64,000 nucleotides of DNA from Vesta saturnalis (GCA_036346205.1 JARFJB010001278.1:2517501-2581500), one strand, 5' to 3'; positions 1-12,249 are shown, counted from the first letter of the stretch. Notes: a model not told the origin generated them from the letters alone. Numbers and translations: made by a program.

Positions 1-747
1 TACTGCGTTAAATCTAAATTCCCAGTACGGTTGAATCGAAGACAAACTACATCTAACTTTACTTCCAAACCAACCTCCGCTTTCAAAAGTTATTCAATAA
101 AAAAAAAAACAAAGAAGTATTTCGTGGGGATATTTTTATATTTTCCATTAAAAGAAGTACTAATTTTTGAAATATTCACTCGTACATAGCAAACCCTAGA
201 GGTCTCGAATTTTAACATAACAAACGAAGCCGTCCTTTGCTTTACCGCAGTGTAAATCACCAACTGGCGCGACGGCGACATTTACACAATTTCGTGCGTA
301 TAAAAAGTTTAAACGATTATCACGTTCCTTTCGAATAACGTCATTTCGAGTGACACGGTAGAACACGTTTTTGTAACACACCATGTGTATTCTTTTTCTT
401 TTGAACTCTTAATTATATACATTTAAATCTTAGTTACAAAAAATGTACAAAATAAAGCATATTCCGAAAAATATCAAGCTACGACTTATTGACAAGGTAT
501 GAAAACCCTTACTTATCTTATTTTTCGCGGTACTCATTGCGATTTGCTGTTGACATTACAATAGTAAAATTTTCTCGACCCACTACCTACAGGTTTAATA
601 AAACCTTACTAGAATTACTACACGTACGTTCGTAAGATTTAGGCAAGTTGCTAAAGCATATTCCTTTAGTATCACGAAAATTTTTAAGATAATTTCAATA
701 AAAACCTAATTAGTTTTCTAGTAAAAATCTTACAAACCTTTTAAAGA
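1..747. other. No gene recognised
   Basis: AT-rich sequence with scattered stops on both strands. The small open frames here (for example minus strand 196-384) match no family I recognise and have no visible splice context. I see no repeat structure. Confidence 0.5.
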
Positions 748-1964
748 TAACGTATGGGACATAAGTTTTGAGAAACAGTTCGCTTTGAAATTTCTACTCG
801 ATTTAGACGTCTGATCTAGGTACCATGAGATCGGTAATCAACTCATATTTTCTTGCTTTTGACAAACGTCAAGTTTATTCTAGAACGGCGTTAAGAATGT
901 CATACGAACTTGAAAGTTGCGAGAGTACCTATAGTTTAGTTGGACGGTTGTCCAAAAGTGCAAAAGATCAAAACGTTAGTCAGGCAACAATTTATCGGGC
1001 AATAAGAGAATGCGAATAGGGCATACCTTTCATTTATTTGCCTAAAACTGGCCGACCTCATGTTTTGAGTCAAAACAGAATTGGAATCTCTAGTCGCCGT
1101 TTTGGGGACTCATACAAGACTGTCGATAGAACTTTGTCAAGAAATCGTGTAGTTTATATTAGGAGAAAGGAAGTGTCCTAAATACATCGAGACAGCTCTA
1201 AGGAGAGTTTGAGACAAAAGCATTTTGTGAAGAACCGTTTGATCATAATGGATGATGAGAAGTATTTTAAGCTGTCACATTCTGAAATGAAAGGTGACTA
1301 TGGGTATTAATACCTCTTCTATTGAAAATTGTCCAAAAAAAGTAAAATTCAAAGCAAAAGCAAAATTTCCTGACAACGTTTTAGTCTGGAGTGGGATTTC
1401 GATGGATGGAGTTTTAACACCTTGTGTTAGCAGAGTTCGGGAGAAGCTGGGCTTTAAATTCAAAGATGCTTAGCAAAACTACTTAATTTAATTAATACCC
1501 ATCATCAGAAAACTATGAAATAATGTTCTGGTCCTATCTGGCTTTGTGTCATTACGCCAGAAGGTACCGAGACTGGCTAGAGCAGTATAACATCAATTAT
1601 GCACCAAGAGAAGATAGCCCCCAAACGTTCCTCAAGCTCGCCCAATAAAAGGATTTTGGTCATGATTATGTCGAAAGGTTTATGGAAACAGCCGTGAGGC
1701 TCAAAATGAACAGCAGCTGCGGGCAAGAGTTTTTAGAAAAATTCGGGAAATTGACCTAGACATTATCCAAAGAAAGATGAGACAAGTATTAACCAAATTG
1801 CATGGCCCTCTATCAATTTTGTAGATTAGTTTTCATGTTGTCAGATGACGTATTAACCATTTATAATTAAGATTAAATAAAATTTCATTATTTTGGTGAT
1901 TGAGCCTGTTGATTTTGGTCTCAAAACATGTATTTTTTTCTCAAATCGTATGTCCCATACGTTA
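748..1964 (+). mobile_element. Decayed Tc1/mariner element with TIRs and TA duplication
   Basis: The left terminus at 750 reads ACGTATGGGACATA. The right terminus ending at 1962 is its reverse complement, and similarity continues inward for about 22 bp. TA dinucleotides flank both ends (748-749 and 1963-1964), as expected for the mariner superfamily. The 1.2 kb between the ends holds a frameshifted transposase. The intact ends together with target duplication and length make this a complete but dead copy. Confidence 0.85.
825..1824 (+). pseudogene. Tc1/mariner transposase relic
   Basis: Read across frames, this is a mariner-superfamily transposase. A helix-turn-helix region ends near 1018 (SQATIYRAIRECE). 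The first catalytic block is MDDEKYF at about 1250-1270. A WSGIS block follows near 1390, then FWSYLALCHYA near 1525-1555 and a PIKGFW block near 1646-1665. Relatives normally have FWPDL and PI-E/D-DFW at the last two places, so the second and third catalytic acids appear lost. Several stops and frameshifts interrupt it, and no active product is expected. It lies wholly between the TIRs of the 748-1964 element. The family call is strong, but the exact mariner subgroup is not resolved. Confidence 0.8.
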
Positions 1965-3304
1965 GTTGAACTTAAGAAGTTCAATTATTTAGTAGGTTAA
2001 CAACCAAACCTTTAATAATATACAGCAGATCCTAAAATACTTTTTGAAAGTTGTTATCTGGTACAATATTCGGAAGAGAGAGATTAACGTTGATAATAGT
2101 CTCCCCTCAGTTCTTTTCCTGTTAGTCTTATTTAATTCTTAATCAGTGAGTAATAATCACCTTAAGGAAAACTTGAAGCTAATTAGTAATATTTTATATT
2201 GATTAACTGTATGTGCCAAAACAACGAATACTTTTACAAGAGCCGTCGTTTCGACATTTAAGACCACTCAATACAGCTTTTTTACGACACGTCACATAAA
2301 CAACCATTTTTGTACACTAATTTTCCATGCTTATTTTTCAGAAACAAATTGTTTTTCTGTGGATCAATTTATTCTTGGTAAACCATCAAAATGGTAATCG
2401 TAATGTTCATGATTTATGTTTGTATTAACATAAAGTTATTTAAATATATAACACTTTTAAACCAATCTGTTTTTCTCTTTAAATAACCCTAATGTATTGT
2501 TACAGAATTTATGGAAGTAATGACCGGTGGTGATGATTAAAAATAAACTGTTGGTGCATTTCCAAACCAGAACGTATGTATCGCAACTTCATGTAAATAT
2601 TCATTAACTGTAAATATATGTACATTAACAAAAAAAGGTATTAATAAATTTGTATATCTTGTGTATGTTTCAATGTGTCGTTTACCCTTAACGTTAAAAT
2701 ACTAATTATTACATGTTCTAATATTGTAATGGTGTTGGCTCGCCGGCTGTTCTTAAATGTTAATGTGTCAACTATAACTGCTTTCGTCGACCCCAAAAGA
2801 AAGAAAAGAGTTCACATACTTAGTTTCAAAACATCCCCTCCAAGGTTTAAAGATAAAGTTTTTATAGCTACTCCAGTATATTTTCAGTTAGTTAAAGAAG
2901 CAGTATTGTGAAGTGGTGTGTAATTAACACTATGAATAGATATCATTACAAAAAGGTACTTTATGTTTATTATTTTTATTACTATCTTTGTTATATTGGG
3001 ATATATAACCAATTATTTATTCTTAATTTTAGTTTTTTCATCAATGTGAGTGGTAGTTGGCGAATATAGATTTAGTAAATTTGTTATTATGAAAGATATA
3101 GAACGTTTTCAAACGTAGTGTTCTGTAACCGTGAAGGCACAAACCTGCAATTAAGAATCAAATTTTAAAAATTAAAATCTGTTTCCAAACAGCTTTTAAT
3201 TGTAATTTTAATTGAACATTTTATTTACTTACTCATATATTTTCATTGTTTGGGTCATTTTCCATTGTGATGTTACAGATCTTATTTTATAAACACCATT
3301 ATCA
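1965..3304. other. No supported gene; one short unassigned ORF
   Basis: AT-rich intergenic sequence. A 78-codon plus-strand frame at 2675-2911 contains a basic stretch (PKRKKRVHILSF). It matches no family I know, and no clear splice acceptor or upstream exon supports it. It could be a terminal exon of an unseen gene or chance. Confidence 0.35.
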
Positions 3305-3912
3305 CACATGATAAAATACTTATCTTTTTTGGGTTTTTTAATGGTGTATTTTAAATTATACAATCTAAACCTTTCGATAATACTTACAGTTATCTTCGTC
3401 AGTAGTAATATCTGTTAAAATTGTTAAAGGTGTTGTAAACAATTTTGTCAAAGTTGAAAATGAAAACATAAACATCAGCCTGCAATCAACATAACAGTTT
3501 GAGAAACGTATAACGCCAACTATAGAATTAAATTTTAGTAAAGAATGACTAGGTCATTAAAAATTAAATATTGTTAAACTGTCTTAAAGATGACAAATCA
3601 GGTAAAAGCTAACAACGAAAAATGTCAGCGAAAAAACGTATTTAACAAAATTTAATCAAGTTTTGATGTAAGTGTAAAGTAGTGAAGAACTTCAATTTCA
3701 AAATGGTAGAAGCATTCACAAATATAAGCATGACATCAATAAAATAATCCAGTTAAATCTAACAAAGAGATATCTTTATCAATAAGAGCAACAAAATTGT
3801 TTACAGATATTACTACTGACAAAGATAACTGTAAGCGTTATTGAAACGTTTAGTTTGTATAATTTAAAATACTCCTATAAAAACCCCAAAAAAGATAAGT
3901 ATTTTATTACAA
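3305..3912. mobile_element. Foldback/MITE-like element, copy 1
   Basis: The arm at 3311-3414 is repeated in inverted orientation at 3803-3909, with roughly 90% identity by eye. About 390 bp of non-coding DNA separates the arms. Landmarks are CTTATCTTTTTTGGG, ATGGTGTATTTTAAATTATA and CAGTTATCTTCGTCAGTAGT. No transposase is encoded, so this is a non-autonomous element. Relatives lie at 4055-4301 plus 8697-8860, and at 60311-60541. Confidence 0.8.
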
Positions 3913-4054
3913 ACAATGAATTTCTTTGATTTCGTGTTTTACATATTCTTCAACACATCTATGTAAATGTAAACATTGACCATTATTGACATAATTATAC
4001 TAAACTTTTAGATATAAATGGTGCATTTTTATATTTACATTACATAAGTATACA

Positions 4055-4301
4055 TTTCCATAGCAATCACAGTTATCGCCCTCAGTAATGGTAAAATTTT
4101 TAGATTTGTATAAGGTGTTAGAACAAACAAAAAATCTGAAATAGTGAACACGAAAACATAAGCCCGTCATTAACATAGCAGTCTGATAAACATATAAAAC
4201 AAACTATGAAATACAATTTTAGTAAAAAATAACTAGATCAAAGAGCAAATTTAACAACATTTAATCAAATTATGATATCTGTAAAGTCCTGAAATACTTT
4301 T
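4055..4301. mobile_element. Foldback element copy 2, left part (split by the LINE)
   Basis: The segment follows copy 1 in order: a CACAGTTATCGCCCTCAGTA arm remnant, then spacer blocks such as AACATAAGCC and AATTTTAGTAAA shared with 3460-3560. Similarity stops at 4301, where the Jockey-like element begins, and resumes at 8697. Confidence 0.65.
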
Positions 4302-4473
4302 ATTTTTTTTTATTACTTCTTTATGATTACAATCTATCCTATTAGATAATAAGTAATTTGTGTGTTTAGTTTTATATACATATAGACATTAATAACATGT
4401 AGAAGATAACTTCCAGTGAAGCCACTCCTTTAATTAAAATAATATTATAACATTTAGAATGGTTATGCAATTC

Positions 4474-7153
4474 CTAATTAAATCTGTCTATTAGGTCACT
4501 TGGCTTGAATCTTTTTAGTCTATGCACTTCACCAATATTGTCCGAGAATAAATTTCTTGCTAGTACATTAGGGTGCACTTCAGTTCTGGCACTGTAGTTT
4601 ACACTAAAGCGTTGGATTTCATCCTTGATCGATAGTACGTGCAGGTCTCTTGAAATTGTTGCGTTCGTAACATACCAAGGGCCATCGGCTATGATTCGTA
4701 ATACTTTATTTTGGAATCTTTGAAGTATTTCCAGGTTCGAATTACTTGCTGTGCCCCACAGTTGCACGCCATAGGTCCATATCAGCTTTAAGACTACCTT
4801 ATATATTAGCAATTTGTTCTCTAGCGTTAATTGAGATTTCCTGCCAATCAGCCAATACATTTGTTGTAGTTTTATACCAAGCTGTTTTCTTTTGTGAATA
4901 AGTGTTTCTTCCATGTTAGGCGCCTGTCTATATGCATTCCTAGGTATTTTGTATCATCTGCTTGACTCAGCTGTTTACCATTCATTGTAACCGGAGAACA
5001 TGTTTCTCTATTTAAAGTGTACGTTACATGCACTGATTTCTGTTCGTTGGCTTTAATTTTCCATTTGGTTAACCATGTTTGTATAAGATCTAAGTTTTCC
5101 TGCAAATATTCTGAAGCAATCGTTGGACTGGTGTATACTGCAAGCACTGCAGTATCGTCTACATACGTGGCTACTGTGGTTCTGTTGATAATTGGGAGAT
5201 CTGACGTATATAAAATATACAGGATGGGCCCTAAGACACTCCCTTGTGGTACTCCTGACTGAATTGGGAGCAATTCAGCATATTCATCCTGATACTTCAC
5301 TAGGAATTGTCTATCTGCTAGATATGATTTAAGAACGACCGCAAAGCTGTATGGTAGTTTTTCTTTAAGCTTGTACAGAAGACCTTCATGCCAGACCTTG
5401 TCAAAGGCCTGGTTGATATCAAGAAAAGCTGCCGAACAGAACTTTTTTTCTTCGAATGCATTATTTATCGTGTTGACTATTCTGTGTATTTGTTCTATAG
5501 TACTGTGTTGGCTTCTAAAACCAAACTGGTGATTTGGAATAAGGTTGTTATGCTTTAAAATGGGCTTTAGTCGTTTTAAGAATAGTTTTTCAAAAACTTT
5601 TGACAGAAGTGGCAATAAACCTATTGGACGATAGGAACTTGTTTCCTGTGAATTCTTACCTGGTTTTTGTAACATTATAATTTGCGCCACTTTCCATGTT
5701 CTAGGGAAGTAGCCAAGTCTCAATATTGCGTTAAAAAGCTGTTGCATCGCTCTGTAGCCTTTGGTTGTTAGGTTTTGCAACACCTTGCCATTAATCAAGT
5801 CAAACCCTGGGGATTTTTGAGGGTTTATTTGTTGTACAATTGTGTCTTTGATTTTAGTAATCCTAAAGTTTTCTATCGGAATATCCATTTGGTAGGGGGT
5901 ATCTAGAAATTCCTGAACTATCCGTTCGTGTTCTGCTACGAGTATTTCGTGTGGTTTAAACACATATCTTAGATGACCTGCAAATGCTGCAGCCTTTTCT
6001 TTATTACTTCTTGCCCATTTGTCATGTTGGTCTTTTATTGGAGGGATGGATATTTGTGGTCTTTTCAATTTTTTTGTTGTTTTCCACAATGAATATTCTG
6101 TAGCTTCTGTTGCTGATAGATTACTGAGGTATTCTTCAAAGGATTTATTTTTGATTTGCATTAGTAATCCCTTTAGTTCTTTCGCTGCTTTGTTAAATTT
6201 TTTCTTATCATTTGCGTATCTTGTTATTTGCCATCTTTCTTCGTTCGTGAATTTTATTTTTAACTATTGCAGGAAGATTTTCTTCGACGTTGGCATAGTT
6301 ATTATCTGGTGTAGCAGTCCAAGCTGCTTGTTGTATTCAGTTGGTGAGATCAATTACTGCAAGATCAAGTTCTGATGGTGCTTTTAACGACATGTTTAAA
6401 TTAATTAGGTCATCTAGTGTTGTTCGGAAAATCTCCCAATTTGTTTGCTTGCTATATAGTGTAGGCTGTTTCTGTTTTTGTAGTATGCGGAGTGTAGCGT
6501 GATTATAATTGGCGAGTGATCGTATGAGAGATCGAAGCATGCCTCTGCCTTGAGCTTTTTGACATCTACCCCTTTTACAATGCCAAAATCTAGTAAATCT
6601 GCAATTTTTCTCTTGTCTGTAGGCCAGAAGGTAGGTTGTCCAGTAGATGTTGCAGTAGGGTTGTTTGCTTTTAAAGCTGCGTATAATTCTCTGCCTTTTG
6701 TTAGAGTTATCCGTGAACCCCAGTGTTGATGTTTTGCATTCCAGTCCCCAGCCGAGATTAATTTATTTCCGAGTGTTTTAAAATAATTTTCAAAGTCTTT
6801 TTGTTTGTTGTTATATTTAGGAGGGCAATATATTGCCGACAGATTTAAAGTTCCTACGTTATCTTCCAAAGCCACAGTAGTTGCTTGTAGATTTTCTTTA
6901 CAATAGCCTTCTATTTCGTAATGCTTAATTCCTTCTCTAATGATGATTGCGGTTCCCCCGTGTGCAGTACCGTCAGGATGCTTGGTGTCATATATGCAGT
7001 ATTTTGGAATTTTTAGGCGACTTTTGTTGGTGAAATGTGTTTCTGATATTAGCATTACGTCTAAGTGATGAGTTTTTATAAATAATTTGACTTCTTGTGG
7101 GTGTAGGCATTAGCCGTTGGCGTTCCATACACCCACTTTAAGCAACTGAGCCA
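4474..7153 (-). pseudogene. Jockey-like ORF2: AP endonuclease and reverse transcriptase, frameshifted
   Basis: ORF2 would span about 890 residues, normal for the clade. It begins MAQLLKVGVWNANG with a stop directly after (about 7111). The endonuclease domain follows: SETH near 7045, GGTAII, YCPP, GDWNAKHQHWGS near 6735, DLLDF and SYDHSP near 6520. A frameshift near 6450-6480 and stops in the 6160-6340 linker separate it from the RT domain (6161-4872). The RT shows SYRPIGLLPLLSKVFEKL, NHQFGFRSQHST, FLDINQAFDKVWH, SGVPQGSVLGP and the catalytic YVDD near 5155-5166, where the clade usually has YADD or FADD. Another frameshift near 4910 leads to the C-terminal region ending at 4474. Confidence 0.88.
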
Positions 7154-8499
7154 TTATGACATTTTAATAACTAAGGTGGAAATAAGATTCATCATTGTGC
7201 TCTTTTGACTTATGAGATCTTTCATCATATTTTTTAGCTCCACTATATCGCTTGTTGGTTTGGTAGCCAGTGATAGATTTGCTTGATTTGGATTGTTTAT
7301 TTGTTGTGAGTTTTGTTGCATGTGTTGAGCATAGAATACATTGGGTTGAGTATATTGTGTTCTAAAAGTTCTTGGTTCACTTACTTGATTTCTCAGTTGC
7401 GGATAAAGTTTTTGCTGTATCTGCTTATGTACAATACACCCTTTGTAATTAGCAGGGTGATTTTCATTACAGTTAACACATTTGACTTCGTTGTTTCTTA
7501 TTTTTCTAGGACAGTCTGATGTTATGTGATTTTCTGTGCATTTTACACAGCGTGGGCTTTTTTTGCAGAAATTCTTTGTGTGCCCATATTGTTGATACCG
7601 CGTACATTGGGGTATATTTCTTTTTGTGTGCGGTGCTTCGAATGTCACACTAGTATTCATTAATAATTTGACTTTATAAATGTCCTTGTTGTTAGTGTTT
7701 TGCGTCAGATCTATGAAAAACATGGGTAGCCGTATATTTGTACTTTGTTGTTTGGCATTTCAGATATTTGTTACGTCGTGCCCTAAAGCTTTTAAGCTTT
7801 GCTTTATTTCATCAAGATCTGTTGAATAGTGTACATTTTTAGTACTACTCTAAAGCTTCCGTCTTGCTTGGGCTTGTAAAAGTGATATTGAGTCTTTTTG
7901 TCATTCAACATTTTAATAATGCTGCTATATGTTTGACCATCTTCCGATTGAATTTTAACTTGCTCTCTATTGAGTGCTTTGTAGTGGTACTTTTCTTTTG
8001 CTACTTTATCTAGTTCGGCGATTAAAGGTTTTATATTTTCCACTCCAGCAATACAGATTGGAGGTGGTTTTGGGTCCTTGTTTTGTTTATTATCTGCGTT
8101 CGTTTCCATTGTATCTTCACTTGTGAGACTGCTAAATCTATTGTTACTTAACCAGTATCAATTAGAGCCGGTTTGACTCGATTAAGCGTCAATATCATCC
8201 GCAGTTCTGATCCTTTTTTTATTATGTTTGACAGTTTGCCACTCTTCAATTGTGGGAAATTCTTGTGGTGGGTGGTATAGGGGTTGCACTGGGATCTGCA
8301 TGTTATGTTGCTGTTGACTATAGCTAAATGAAGGTTGAAACTGGGGTTGTTGCGGTATTATTGGTTGTGAGTAACACATGTTGGCTGGTAAATATTGCGG
8401 TGGGGCATTTTGATTGTAAATTGTTGAATTTGGTTGCGTGTATGACATGTTATTATAGTATGGGTTATTGGTCATGGCCTCACCCGGTATATGAATCAT
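7154..8499 (-). pseudogene. Jockey-like ORF1 (gag / nucleic-acid chaperone), frameshifted
   Basis: This would encode the RNA-binding structural protein of the retrotransposon. The N-terminal piece (8499-8182) is rich in Q, N, P and Y. The middle piece (8109-7804) contains the PRE_C2HC-type segment seen in Jockey gag proteins (IKPLIAELDKVAKEKYHYKA). The C-terminal piece (7723-7154) has three cysteine-histidine knuckles. The first, CTRYQQYGHTKNFC, has lost its second Cys (Tyr instead). CVKCTENHITSDC and CVNCNENHPANYKGC keep the Cys/His spacing. Frameshifts or stops separate the pieces near 8180-8110 and 7800-7725, so no full protein is made from this copy. ORF2 follows immediately. Confidence 0.8.
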
Positions 8500-8696
8500 T
8501 AAATTGAATTATAAGCATTTAAGTAGTGCTTCACAGTTCAGTAATTATAATATTAAATAAATAATAAATAAATGAATAATATTTACTTTTCTACGTTGAT
8601 ATCAATTCTTGACCTGAGGTCACGCGTTTATCACTGTGCATTGATATCTCGAGGAGCACACTCACGACATTACTCCACGAATATCAAATGGGTACT

Positions 8697-8860
8697 TACT
8701 TTAATTTGAAATTAATAAAAGCATTCACAAATAGAAACTTGACATATCAATTAAATATCTATTGAAATCTAATATTTTTTTGTTAATATTTCTAATTGTT
8801 AGTCTACAGTAAAAACACAACCTAGTATGTTTAATATACTAAGATAACTTATAAACTCCG
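8697..8860. mobile_element. Foldback element copy 2, right part
   Basis: The block AAGCATTCACAAATA and the following AT-rich sequence match copy 1 at about 3708-3790. This continues the copy interrupted by the LINE. The terminal inverted arm is not recognisable, so the right end is decayed. Confidence 0.55.
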
Positions 8861-8969
8861 GCAGATGACAATGGGGTTGAAACATCTTGAGTTGACCTTA
8901 AATGTTCTTTAATTTTTTATCACACAATTTCTCTAAAAATTTGTAATAGCAAGCAAGCTAATAATATTT

Positions 8970-9255
8970 ATTAGTGTGTATAAAGTAGAGAACGTACAAG
9001 TTATCTTGTTTTTGTGAAAAAGTATACATTGGAACCATAAAACGTAGCTTTAACACAAAACGTAAAGAACATATGAGATTTAGCAGATTAGGGCAACCAG
9101 ATAAATCTTCGGTAGCTGAGCATGTTTTGAATAATTTAAATGACATTCATTTGGATAATATTGAAATCTTGTCAAGACAAACTCGTTATTATTTTCGTTT
9201 ACAACGTAAAGCTATTGAGATATGTAAACATCCTAATAACTTCAATAGGTAAGAA
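8970..9255 (+). pseudogene. Penelope-like element, GIY-YIG endonuclease fragment
   Basis: The frame near 9010-9255 reads YIGTIKRSFNTKRKEHM, then DKSSVAEHVLNN, then RKAIEICKHPNNFNR. This is the familiar C-terminal GIY-YIG layout of Penelope-like reverse transcriptases (YIGxT...R..EH...SxxAEH...REAIEIxKHPxNFNR). No RT domain precedes it, so it is a 3' fragment. The same family occurs at 21480-22745 and 26440-26890, all on the plus strand. Confidence 0.8.
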
Positions 9256-10659
9256 GACAATTTCCATTTAACTGTATAAAAGTATGGCGTTTCATAGTTA
9301 AAAAAAGGGACAATGGTACGCCTTAATTTTAATTTTAGCTTTTGATATGTTTATGTTTTTTTGCTGTTTTTTCCTACACCTAGGCGTAAATGTTTTTCCA
9401 ATTCTATGTTAAATTACCAAACCACTACAGTAATTGAACTATGCAGTTGAAAGTAAATTTAATATAATTAATTATATTAAACGGACTACATTGTGTTTCC
9501 ACTGTAAAATAACAGCTGCAATTACTAACAAAAAACTATTTCTTTGTTAGATTTTGTACTGTGAGCCTTCGACCGTTAGAAGGTGTTCTGATTTGTCTTC
9601 TTCAAGGCAGTTTAAGAAAATTAGTTTATTAAGGGTTTTATTAAGGGTTTTCAATTTTTGTACATACATTTTTAATAGTGCTTTGAGATGGGTTTTCAAG
9701 TATACCTGTAATTGTAGGTAATGTCCAATGCCTTGTAAGTAAAACACAATGTCAAAATACATTTATAAGTACCAAATTTATATGAATACGCCATTAATGC
9801 AAGTGCATATTAAAATGAAATTTAAAAACAATTTTAATAAAAGAACATATTCGCCGGGGGTTAGAACTATCATTCCTTGTATTACCACTATGATCGCTTG
9901 ACCTTTTACGTTTATATTTAGTTTATATTGTTACTATAGTATTAAATTTTTAAAGATTTTCAATTTTTACCATTTTTGTCAATTCGCGTTTTTCACAAGT
10001 TTTATTGATTCTGCAGCATCCCACTCGAAAAACTTGGTTAAAAGTTTCAATTTATATAACAATAATTTTTTATTTAAACATCATTCCTAGTACCTCGATC
10101 AGCTTGAAATTTCATACCTAATACACATGTATATCCCCCCCACACAGACAAAAACTCATTAAAATCTCGAAACCTAGTTTTTTCATGATTGGAATACCTT
10201 TTCTTTACTACACTTCCTATGATATACGGGGATGTAAAAATGGTTTGCTTAATTTAATGGTCCTATCGGTATCCATTCTAAAGGAAAATGCAAGACTGCG
10301 ATTTGAGCACCGCATATACTCCCTAGATAATATGTTTTTTAATTCTCAAATAGGCACAAGTCGTGTTGGTATATTCAAGTCGTAGATAGTGAATTTTTAA
10401 TTGCAACTACTTGTTTGTAGATATCACAGGTATCATTGTGCAGCCTTATCCTTTTTGAATACTGTTGTTGTAACAGAAATATTCCTCTTTCGAGCAATCT
10501 TTAGGTTAACTCAAAAAACTTGTGAACTTTATCCAGAGGCATCTTACTTTTGATTTTATGCTTATGCCGAATCAGCATCATACAGTTAACCACAGTTTGC
10601 AACTGTATACTATGATAAAAAGGTTTCGGGAATTACTAAAGAAAACAGTCTATTATTAA
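9256..10659. other. No gene recognised
   Basis: AT-rich sequence without long frames. The frames at 9547-9762 (minus) and 10185-10385 (plus) have no recognisable domains. Nothing structured was seen. Confidence 0.5.
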
Positions 10660-11000
10660 TTTTCAGGTACATCTTTTATCACCTTCAAAATGACATCCAT
10701 CTGAAGCGACGCACATACACCAACACTTAAACCATTTAGCCATATACTTTCTTATCATAGTCCGATGGAGGAATGGCTTTCAGTTCTTTCGTCATATTTT
10801 CCTTAATTTCATCTGTGCTCGAAAATCTCTTTCCACGAAGCGGTAATTTAAGTTTTGAAAATTGGAATAAGTTACAGGGTGCCATATTGGTAGAATATGG
10901 TGCGAGTTGGATGATACTACGTGTTTGGTTAGATAGCGGGCCACAAATTTCGTGAGAGGGAGCGTTATTATGGAACAAATCCAAGAGTTGTTTTTTCATA
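10660..11000 (-). pseudogene. Mariner transposase, C-terminal relic
   Basis: On the minus strand a segment reads LFHNNAPSH, then LAPYSTNMAPCNLFQFSKLK, then GKRFSSTDEIKENMTKELKA, then (frame-shifted) CVASDGCHFEGD. Classic mariner transposases have LHHDNAPAH, PPYSPDLAPCDFFLFPKLK, and an ending with EYFEGD. Asn therefore replaces Asp in both catalytic blocks. The N-terminal two thirds are absent. It is a dead fragment of the D34D mariner family, distinct from the other transposases here. Confidence 0.82.
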
Positions 11001-11028
11001 ATTAATATGTACAGTTCCGCAGATATAT

Positions 11029-11350
11029 AGTATGGGGATTAGTATTATTCAACCCTTTATACGGCAGTGCAGGGGAAAAAAATTTTAGTACTTCCAACTA
11101 GAATTATTAGGAAAATTTTCCTGAAAATTGTAACTTGATAGTATGCACCGTTTGCGAGGTATAATGTGAGGGTCGGTATTATCAACCCTTTAAACGGTAG
11201 TGCGGTGGAAAATAATTTCAGTGTTTTAAACTAGAATTATTAGGAAATTATCTTGAAAATTCCAACTTAATGGTATGTACCGTTTCCGATATAAAACATT
11301 AGACCTTAGACGGCAGTGCGAGGACAATGTTTTTGAGAAAGTTCAAACTT
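11029..11350. repeat. Short tandem repeat, about 120-130 bp unit, 2.5 copies
   Basis: The block ATTATTCAACCCTTTA...CGGCAGTGCAGG (from 11046) recurs as ATTATCAACCCTTTAAACGGTAGTGCGG (from 11179), and a third partial copy has CGGCAGTGCGAGG at 11311. The ACTAGAATTATTAGGAAA and TATGCACCGTTT/TATGTACCGTTT blocks also recur. Spacing is 133 then 116 bp. It is divergent and non-coding. Confidence 0.75.
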
Positions 11351-12249
11351 GATGGGTATGGACCGTTTCCGTGATAATAACATTTATACCCTTCGCGATA
11401 ACAGTATAAATGTGGGTCAATATAGCTTGTTTATTAATTACAATACTTTTCATGTCTGTGTTTTAGTCAGCTTTTGTTGGACGAATAAATTTAATTTAAG
11501 AGACACGCCACTGGTATTTCGGGCGTTTTCGGATACTTAAACCGCTCTTTTCACACCGGTAACAGCTCAAAAATATATGCATACATATATATCTATGTAT
11601 ATATATATATATATATATATATAACAACAATAGTAAATAAGAAAACAACATCTAAAGTCCATCGTCACAAACAAAACAGTTATTAATTATATAACTGTCC
11701 AAAACGGCGTTGTTTTAAACACTCCAATACACAAATGATCTACATTGGATGCTCCAAGTTGATTATTGGAACAGTAGCATACAAACCGTCACGCTTTCTT
11801 ATGATCGTTTAGGCTATCTTAGCTATAAATGAAGGTAGAGGCTACGATTTTCTTAATACTGTGCTTTTTGGAAACTTAACGACGTCTTTTTAGAAAAATG
11901 AATGTGACAATATTTCAGAAAAATGTGGATTTTTCAGTTCAAACAAATAGAACTAGGTATTCTTATTTAGGAAAAGCTTTAAACCAGTGACATTCAATAA
12001 GCGAAAACTACACAGAGTGTTACACGGAAGTAGGTCAGCCCGTTAACCATATATTGTTTGGTATAAAATAATGAGACTTTCCTTAGATGTGTGTCAAAGC
12101 TATTTTAAATAGCATGTTTATTAACATTAATTAAAATAATCAATTTTAATAACAGTTTTAAATTTAAACTACCGTACTACTTTTACGATTCGTTGTTTTC
12201 GTTAATTCTTCTTTATTATTGGAACAATATAATCAAACTCTTTTATGGA
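11351..12249. other. No gene recognised; short (TA)n at about 11597-11622
   Basis: The only structure seen is a TA dinucleotide run inside ATACATATATATCTATG-type sequence. The rest is AT-rich, with no coding signal. Confidence 0.5.

Larger units (their letters stand above)
4302..8696 (-). mobile_element. Jockey-clade non-LTR retrotransposon, nearly full length
   Basis: Read on the minus strand, the element has a 5' UTR of about 200 bp (8500-8696), ORF1 (gag-like), ORF2 (endonuclease plus reverse transcriptase), a 3' UTR of about 160 bp, and a poly(A) tail seen as the T run at 4302-4311. The motif TACTTT stands at both edges (4296-4301 and 8697-8702) and is a likely short target duplication. 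The flanks belong to one foldback element, which confirms the insertion. A PRE_C2HC-like region and CCHC knuckles in ORF1 point to the Jockey clade. A handful of frameshifts and one early stop make it inactive but rather young. Confidence 0.85.

Noticed and set aside
196..384. 62-codon minus-strand ORF
   Set aside because: Too short and no recognisable domain. Likely chance.
2675..2911. 78-codon ORF as a host gene
   Set aside because: No recognisable family, no splice or promoter support. Kept only as a mention.
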